Source: Amycolatopsis granulosa (lineage in GTDB: Bacteria; Actinomycetota; Actinomycetes; Mycobacteriales; Pseudonocardiaceae). Taken from it: 64,000 nucleotides of DNA. The notes below the pieces were generated by a model. It did not search any database, was not told the DNA's origin, and worked only from the letters and a program-made list of their open reading frames with translations. Positions 59,672 through 64,000 of the stretch are shown piece after piece (positions within the stretch are counted from its first letter, which is position 1; the number at the start of each line of letters is the position of its first letter). Position numbers and translations under genes: made by a program. The stretch covers positions 5,559,990-5,623,989 of the forward strand of contig NZ_JAANOV010000001.1 in assembly GCF_011758745.1 (NCBI RefSeq), read 5' to 3'.

Positions 59672-60826
59672 GTGACGAACCAGGGCGGACACCCAGCGCG
59701 CGCTCCGCGCGGGCCACGGCAGCACCAGCCCGCACAGATGATGCCGGTGCCCGGCCGCGCCGACGGCTACCGGCAGGCCCCGCCCCGGCGGAGCGGACCG
59801 CCGCCGACGCGCGCGATGCCCTCCCGCGGCGGCGTCCCGCCGGCCGCCCGGCCGCCGCGCTCGCGCCGCCGCCGGTTCGGGCCGGGCAAGATCCTGCTCA
59901 CGCTCCTGTCGGTGGTCCTGCTGTTCTTCGCCGGCGTGTGGATCTACCTGGAGTTCTCGATCCACCGGGTCGCCGCGATCGAGGACTACAACGGCCGCCC
60001 CGCCGCGGCGTCGGGCACGAACTGGCTGATCGTCGGGTCCGACAGCCGCGAGGGCCTGTCCGCCGAGGACGAGCAGCGCCTGGTCACCGGGGACGTGGCG
60101 GCCGCCGGGGGCGGGCAGCGCACCGACACGATCATGCTCGCGCACCTGCCGGACAACGACACCAAGCCGACTCTGGTGAGCCTGCCGCGCGACTCCGAGG
60201 TCGCCATTCCCGGACACGGCACGAGCAAGATCAATGCCGCGTTCTCCCTGGGCGGTGCGCCGCTGCTGGTGAAGACGGTCGAGCAGGCCACCGGGCTGCG
60301 CATCGACCATTACGCCGAGATCGGCTTCGGCGGGTTCGCGACCATCGTGGATGCGATCGGCGGCGTGGACATGTGCGTCGACAAGGAGATGCACGACACG
60401 ATGACCGGCATCACGATCCCCGCCGGCTGCCAGGAGCTCGACGGCGCGCACGCGCTCGGCTTCGTCCGCATGCGGCACAGCGACGCGACCCCGCGCTCCG
60501 ACCTGGACCGGGTGGAGAACCAGCGCAAGTTCATCGGCGCGCTGGTCAGCCAGATCGCCAGCCCCGGGACCTTGCTCAACCCGTTCGACTTCTTCCCGCT
60601 GCTGGGGGCGGCGCCGGACGCGCTGACCATGGATTCCGGGGACCACCTGCACAACCTGGTGGGCCTGGCGTGGGCGATGCGCGGCATCTCCTCCGACGGG
60701 GTGCTGTCCACGACCGTGCCGGTCACCACGGCCTCCGCCGAGCACTGGGACAAGAGCAAGTCCCGGCAGCTGTTCGACGCCCTCCGCAACGACACCGCGG
60801 TGCCCGACAGCGCGATCATGAACTAG
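59672..60826 (+). CDS. LytR-CpsA-Psr (LCP) family glycopolymer ligase
   Basis: 384-residue membrane-anchored protein that attaches glycopolymers such as arabinogalactan or teichoic-type chains to peptidoglycan. Cytoplasmic Pro/Arg-rich N-terminus to about 67, one transmembrane helix (ILLTLLSVVLLFFAGVWIYL), then the LCP domain with GSDSREGLS, RTDTIMLAHL, SLPRDSEVAIPGHGTSKINA and FVRMRHSDATPRSDLDRVEN, carrying the conserved Arg/Asp set. No LytR_C extension. The stop codon lies directly before a transposon-like end, so the C-terminus may have been altered. Confidence 0.9.
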   Translation: MTNQGGHPARAPRGPRQHQPAQMMPVPGRADGYRQAPPRRSGPPPTRAMPSRGGVPPAARPPRSRRRRFGPGKILLTLLSVVLLFFAGVWIYLEFSIHRVAAIEDYNGRPAAASGTNWLIVGSDSREGLSAEDEQRLVTGDVAAAGGGQRTDTIMLAHLPDNDTKPTLVSLPRDSEVAIPGHGTSKINAAFSLGGAPLLVKTVEQATGLRIDHYAEIGFGGFATIVDAIGGVDMCVDKEMHDTMTGITIPAGCQELDGAHALGFVRMRHSDATPRSDLDRVENQRKFIGALVSQIASPGTLLNPFDFFPLLGAAPDALTMDSGDHLHNLVGLAWAMRGISSDGVLSTTVPVTTASAEHWDKSKSRQLFDALRNDTAVPDSAIMN

Positions 60827-60829
60827 TAC

Positions 60830-60853
60830 TCCAGCGGTGGTCGTGATCACGCT
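60830..60853 (+). repeat. left inverted repeat of a possible mobile unit
   Basis: TCCAGCG, four bases, TCGTGATCACGCT. Matches the complement of 62971-62995 at 20 positions with one spacer-length difference. It begins 4 bp after the LCP stop codon. Confidence 0.55.
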
Positions 60854-61001
60854 TGCGAGGTCTTCGGCGACGGCCGAAGCCATGGCCCCGCGGTCCTCCA
60901 CGGGGGCAGTTCGCAACGGGTGACACCTCGTGTGGCCTTGGCGGGTTGGGTTTCCCGGGTACTGAGGTGGGCTGTGCGGATGTCGCCGGGCCTGCTGTCG
61001 G

Positions 61002-61448
61002 TCAGGGCCGGGGCGGTCCGTGAAAGGGCAGCGTCTGGCTGTAGACGACGCTGGTGGTCGTGCTGCCGAAGCCGGCCAGCTCGTCCATGAGCGTCTCCAG
61101 ATGCTCCATGGAGGTCGCGGCCACCTTGAGGGTGTAGCAGTCGTCGCCGGTGGTGCGCAGGCACTCCAGGATCTCGCGTCGCTCGGCGAGCAGTCGGCGC
61201 AGCGGCTGGTGGTGGTTGCCCGGGTACTTCAACCGGACGACGGCGAGTATGGGGTAGCCGACCTTGGCCAGGTCGACCACGGCGTGGTAGCCGGTGATGA
61301 CGCCCATCGCCTCCAGTTGCCGCACCCGTTCCGTGGTGGCTGACGGGCTGAGGCTCACGCGCCGCCCCAACTCGCTGAGGGAGATGCGCGCCTCCCGTTG
61401 CAACTCGTCGAGGATCGCCCAATCGACGTCGTCAAGATTCACGGTCAT
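61002..61448 (-). CDS. Lrp/AsnC-family transcriptional regulator
   Basis: 148 residues. N-terminal HTH: LDDVDWAILDELQREARISL then SELGRRVSLSPSATTERVRQ; C-terminal RAM ligand domain with VVRLKYPGN and CLRTTGDDCYTLKVAATSME. Divergent from the LLM oxidoreductase with an operator dyad between. The ATG at 61448 is supported by TAAAAT 6 nt upstream. Probably autoregulates and controls the LLM-deaminase pair in response to an amino acid or related ligand. The 175 bp beyond its stop contain only the left repeat and unrecognised sequence. Confidence 0.92.
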   Translation of the reverse strand: MTVNLDDVDWAILDELQREARISLSELGRRVSLSPSATTERVRQLEAMGVITGYHAVVDLAKVGYPILAVVRLKYPGNHHQPLRRLLAERREILECLRTTGDDCYTLKVAATSMEHLETLMDELAGFGSTTTSVVYSQTLPFHGPPRP

Positions 61449-61451
61449 TTC

Positions 61452-61473
61452 GTCATTTTACCGGGAAAATGAC
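61452..61473. promoter_or_regulatory. Lrp operator and leaderless lrp promoter
   Basis: Perfect arms GTCATTTT (61452-61459) and AAAATGAC (61466-61473) around ACCGGG. On the minus strand the left arm supplies TAAAAT, 6 nt before the lrp ATG, so binding would silence lrp and could regulate the divergent LLM gene. Confidence 0.65.
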
Positions 61474-61530
61474 TGGAAAATGTGAGAGACTGCCGGGAGA
61501 TGCCACTTCCAAGCTCCTTGATCGCCGGGA

Positions 61531-61536
61531 TAACCT
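61531..61536 (+). promoter_or_regulatory. possible -10 of a leaderless LLM transcript
   Basis: TAACCT, 5 nt before the ATG at 61542, with no Shine-Dalgarno. Supports that start over the GTG at 61482 and ATG at 61500. Confidence 0.35.
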
Positions 61537-61541
61537 CAACC

Positions 61542-62360
61542 ATGCAACTTGGCGTCAACGTACCGAACTTCGGGCCGGGAACCGATCCCGGCGTGCTGCG
61601 CGAGTGGGCGCGGATCGTGGAGGGGCTCGGCTTCGACCTCCTCATGGTGTCGGATCACGTGGCCGTCACCCCGGACGTGGCCGTGCGGTACCCGGAGCCG
61701 TTCTACGAGCCGTTCACCACGCTGTCCTGGCTGGCCGGCACCACCACCACGGTTCGGCTGGGTACCACCGTGCTCGTGCTGCCCTACCGGCATCCGCTGC
61801 TGGTGGCGCGCATGGCCACCAACCTCAACCAGCTCAGCGGCGGCCGGCTCGTGCTCGGGGTGGGCGTCGGCGGGGCACGTCAGGAGTTCGAGGCGCTCGG
61901 CGTGCCGTTCGCCGCGCGCGGCAGGCTGACCGACGAGTACCTCGGCACCCTGCGGAAGACCTTGCAAAAGGAGGCCGACGGCCGGACCAGCCCGATACCC
62001 ATCTGGGTCGGCGGCAACAGCGAGGCAGCGATCCGACGCGCCATCAGGTTCGACGCCGCCTGGCACCCGCTGCGGGCCACCCTTCCCTGGCTGCGCTCGG
62101 CCGTGACGAACCACTCGCTGCCGGCGTTCGCGCCCCGCATCGTCCTGCGGCTGACCACCACACCCGTCAACGACCCCGATCGGCCGGCCGGCTCCGGCAC
62201 CATCGAGCAGATCCTCGACGATCTGAACCAGCTCCGTCTGCTCGGCTCCGGCACCGTCGTGCTCGACCCCTACCACGGAGATCCGGAGGAGACTCGGCGT
62301 CCCAGCGCAGCCTGGCAGGCACTCACCGCCGTGGCCACACACTGGAGGACCACACCGTGA
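61542..62360 (+). CDS. LLM-class flavin/F420-dependent oxidoreductase
   Basis: 272-residue luciferase-like monooxygenase-fold protein. MQLGVNVPNFGPGTDPGVLR, LMVSDHVAVTPDVAVRYP, TTVLVLPYRHPLLVARMATN, LSGGRLVLGVGVGGARQEFE and IPIWVGGNSEAAIRRAIRF are typical of F420-binding LLM enzymes. Substrate unknown. It is translationally coupled to the deaminase gene (GTGA overlap) and divergent from the Lrp regulator, which suggests a small catabolic unit. Confidence 0.88.
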   Translation: MQLGVNVPNFGPGTDPGVLREWARIVEGLGFDLLMVSDHVAVTPDVAVRYPEPFYEPFTTLSWLAGTTTTVRLGTTVLVLPYRHPLLVARMATNLNQLSGGRLVLGVGVGGARQEFEALGVPFAARGRLTDEYLGTLRKTLQKEADGRTSPIPIWVGGNSEAAIRRAIRFDAAWHPLRATLPWLRSAVTNHSLPAFAPRIVLRLTTTPVNDPDRPAGSGTIEQILDDLNQLRLLGSGTVVLDPYHGDPEETRRPSAAWQALTAVATHWRTTP

Positions 62361-62791
62361 TCACTGCTGCCGACGAGGATTTCCTGCGGCGCGCCATCGA
62401 CATCGCGGCCCATGCCATCACCCTCGGCGACGCGCCGTACGGCTCCCTGCTGGTCGGCCCGGACGGAGCGATTCTCGCCGAAGCCCACAACACGGTGCGG
62501 CGCGACAACGACATCAGCGCCCACCCGGAACTGAAACTCGCCCGCTGGGCGGCCCGCGAACTCGACCATGACACGGCCGTACGCACCACCATGTACACCA
62601 GCTGCCAGCCATGCTCCATGTGCGCGGGCGGCATCGTCCGCTCCGGACTCGGCCGGGTCGTCTACGCGCTTTCCACCGAGCAACTCATCGAACTCAACCC
62701 GGACTCAGGCGCCTGGCCGGCGGTAGCGCAGGACGGCCCGGCTCTGTTCGACGTGGCACGCGCCCCCATCGACGACTACTACCGGCGTTGA
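62357..62791 (+). CDS. nucleoside/cytidine deaminase-like zinc enzyme
   Basis: 144 residues of the CDA fold. The zinc site reads SAHPELKLARWAA (His-Pro-Glu where most nucleoside deaminases have His-Ala-Glu) and TSCQPCSMCAGGIVRSG (PCxxC), so ligands and catalytic Glu are kept. Likely deaminates a base or heterocycle; guanine deaminase-like enzymes are the nearest in layout. GTG at 62357 overlaps the LLM stop. Confidence 0.85.
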   Translation: MITAADEDFLRRAIDIAAHAITLGDAPYGSLLVGPDGAILAEAHNTVRRDNDISAHPELKLARWAARELDHDTAVRTTMYTSCQPCSMCAGGIVRSGLGRVVYALSTEQLIELNPDSGAWPAVAQDGPALFDVARAPIDDYYRR

Positions 62792-62888
62792 CCGGGAGTG
62801 CCGGCCAACGGCCCGCACCACACCACAACCCGAGCGCGTTCATCCGTAGTAGCTGGGCACGTTCACGTGTACGCGTGCACGACAGGGC

Positions 62889-62970
62889 CCACCGGCTCCG
62901 CTGGTCCCACCGGCGACGCCGCCACCAGGCCCGATCCAAGCAAGCGACCACCACCGCCGGCCGTCGCCCC
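62889..62970 (+). pseudogene. transposase C-terminal remnant
   Basis: One frame reads HRLRWSHRRRRHQARSKQAT, very like the W-S-x-W-R-R-x-H-Q-A-R ending of actinobacterial DDE transposases. It is followed immediately by the right inverted repeat, as the end of an IS would be. No remainder of the transposase is recognisable. Based on a short stretch only. Confidence 0.4.
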
Positions 62971-62995
62971 AGCGTGATCACGATCTATCGCTGGA
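62971..62995 (-). repeat. right inverted repeat of a possible mobile unit
   Basis: AGCGTGATCACGA, TCTAT, CGCTGGA: complement of the left repeat at 60830-60853 with 20 identical bases. Together they enclose the Lrp, LLM and deaminase genes (about 2.2 kb). Confidence 0.55.
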
Positions 62996-63037
62996 ATCTC
63001 CCGTGCGGGCGAGCACCGGGGCGGGGATGATCGAGGG

Positions 63038-63577
63038 ATGCAGATCCCTGCGGAGAGCCTGTCGGACGGGGTGATCGTGCTGCGCCGGTGGTGGGCCGGC
63101 GACGCCGAAGCGCTGCATCGCCTGGTCGACGAGTCGCTGGACCACCTCGCACCCTGGATGCCGTGGGCGGTCGGCAGCTACACCGAGCGCGACGCGCGGG
63201 AGTTCCTGATGCTGACGCGGGAGAGCTGGCTCGCGGCCGAGACGTTCGACTACGCGATCGTCGCCCCGGACGGGGCGATCGCCGGCAGCTGCGGGCTGAT
63301 GGCCCGCATCGGCCGCGGTGGCCTGGAGATCGGTTACTGGCTGGGCAAGCCCTACACCGGTCGCGGCTGGGCCACCCGCGCGGCGCGCCTGCTCACCACC
63401 GAAGCCTTCCGCGTCGGCGCCAACCGGGTCGAGATCGTGCACGACGTCGCCAACCACCGCAGCGCGGCGGTGCCGGCCCGGCTCGGCTTCACCCGGCTGA
63501 CGGAACGGCCCACGCAGTTGCCCGGCGGCACCGCGGCGACCGGGCGCGTCCTCGTGTGGCGGCAGACCGCGTCCTGA
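63038..63577 (+). CDS. GNAT acetyltransferase (RimJ/RimL type)
   Basis: 179 residues. LRRWWAGDAEALHRLVDESL starts the fold; EIGYWLGKPYTGRGWATRAA holds the acetyl-CoA pyrophosphate loop; ANRVEIVHDVANHRSAAVPA and LGFTRL follow the RimJ/RimL pattern in which a ribosomal protein or other N-terminus is acetylated. Target unknown. In this pattern the usual Asn-x-x-S in VANHRS is present. Confidence 0.87.
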   Translation: MQIPAESLSDGVIVLRRWWAGDAEALHRLVDESLDHLAPWMPWAVGSYTERDAREFLMLTRESWLAAETFDYAIVAPDGAIAGSCGLMARIGRGGLEIGYWLGKPYTGRGWATRAARLLTTEAFRVGANRVEIVHDVANHRSAAVPARLGFTRLTERPTQLPGGTAATGRVLVWRQTAS

Positions 63578-63608
63578 CCACGCAGGGTTTTGCCGGCGGT
63601 ACCCGGGA

Positions 63609-64000
63609 TCAGACCGGAGGTGCCCCGCCGGAGCCCGGGGTGCGGGCCGGGCGCGCCTCCTCCGGGGTCACGTCCCCGATGCCGTGCAGCACGTGGGCGA
63701 GGATTTCCGCGCCGCGCACGACGCGCGGGCCGGGCCGGTTGAAGTAGGCCGGGCCGTCGAGGACCCACACCCGTCCGCTGCGCACGGCCGGCAGGCCGGA
63801 CCAGCCCGGGCGGGTGGCGAGCAGGTCCAGCTCGGATTCCGTGCGGTCCGGTGGCAGGCCGCACGGCAGCAGGAGCAGGACGTCGGGCCGGGCCGCGACG
63901 ACCGCGGACCACTCGACGGCGTGCGTGTGCTCCCCGGGCGCGGCGAGCAGGGGTTCCCCGCCCGCGGCGGCGATCTGCTCGGGCACCCAGTGCCCCGCCG
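63609..64000 (-). CDS. cobalamin/siderophore-type periplasmic binding protein, 5' end outside window
   Basis: C-terminal about 130 residues of a BtuF-like substrate-binding protein: the window edge reads [17 protein letters not shown], the well-known GxWxPE..A-x-GG motif, then [20 protein letters not shown] and [20 protein letters not shown]. Continues past base 64000. Likely part of vitamin B12 or Fe-siderophore uptake, or a stand-alone cobalamin-binding protein. Convergent with the GNAT gene (31 bp). Confidence 0.82.
   Translation of the reverse strand, partial: AGHWVPEQIAAAGGEPLLAAPGEHTHAVEWSAVVAARPDVLLLLPCGLPPDRTESELDLLATRPGWSGLPAVRSGRVWVLDGPAYFNRPGPRVVRGAEILAHVLHGIGDVTPEEARPARTPGSGGAPPV

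Noticed and set aside
62694..62981. 95-codon minus-strand frame across the deaminase end and following gap
   Set aside because: Trp/Arg-rich composition without motifs; it is antisense to the deaminase end and to the transposase-like remnant.

Overview
The window is high-GC actinobacterial chromosome, most likely from the Amycolatopsis/Pseudonocardiaceae group of the mycolata-related actinomycetes. The support is GC-rich codon use, many GTG starts, an MptB-type lipomannan mannosyltransferase, F420-type oxidoreductases, a HelD RNA polymerase recycling factor and a SufR-led suf operon. From memory, the backbone gene order follows the Mycobacterium tuberculosis Rv1445c-Rv1473A block: devB-opcA-zwf-(pgi)-tal-tkt, ctaB, qor, ctaA, ABC pair, mptB, sufR-BDCSUT, ABC-F, small HTH protein. 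No organism name is given with the sequence, so the genus is inference.

Layout. Bases 1-8241 (minus strand) are one pentose-phosphate operon, tkt-tal-pgi-zwf-opcA-pgl, with mostly overlapping or closely packed genes; pgl runs off the left edge. Divergent ctaB (haem O synthase) is followed by helD, a lipoprotein FKBP isomerase, an SDR, a DMT-type permease and a VC0807-like membrane protein. A 21-bp-period repeat separates these from a PAP2 phosphatase-WS/DGAT acyltransferase fusion. A PucR-type regulator lies tail to tail with that fusion and head to head with a hopanoid operon (18701-27197): hpnC, hpnD, hpnE, polyprenyl diphosphate synthase, squalene-hopene cyclase, an HpnG-like/IspH fusion and hpnH. 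Nearly every junction in it is ATGA- or GTGA-coupled. The operon runs from prenyl diphosphate supply through squalene and hopene to adenosylhopane. A strong hairpin ends it.

Bases 27492-35653 hold map (with two copies of a palindrome upstream), an F420-type PPOX protein, quinone oxidoreductase, a small unknown protein, a fatty-acid desaturase, ctaA (haem A synthase, which uses the haem O made by ctaB), an ABC-2 exporter pair and mptB. Bases 35803-42162 are sufR-sufB-sufD-sufC-sufS-sufU-sufT for Fe-S cluster assembly; SufB has no intein. A convergent EAL/CBS/GGDEF protein is separated from sufT by an 18-bp-stem terminator and is divergent from a dNTP triphosphohydrolase. An ABC-F ATPase follows, with a possible uORF attenuator leader, then a small HTH protein and a GT87-like membrane protein.

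From about 49.4 kb the content looks accessory: a P450, a large LuxR-type regulator and a cytokinin-dehydrogenase-like FAD oxidase around an intergenic region carrying helically phased CGTACG sites; XRE and TetR regulators; an ABC exporter with a dyad over its promoter; SIS, hydrolase and LCP genes; an Lrp/LLM/deaminase unit bracketed by inverted repeats and a transposase-like tail; a GNAT; and the start of a BtuF-like binding protein. Many transcription units show a TANNNT-like -10 about 6 nt before an initiator with no Shine-Dalgarno sequence, suggesting widespread leaderless mRNAs.
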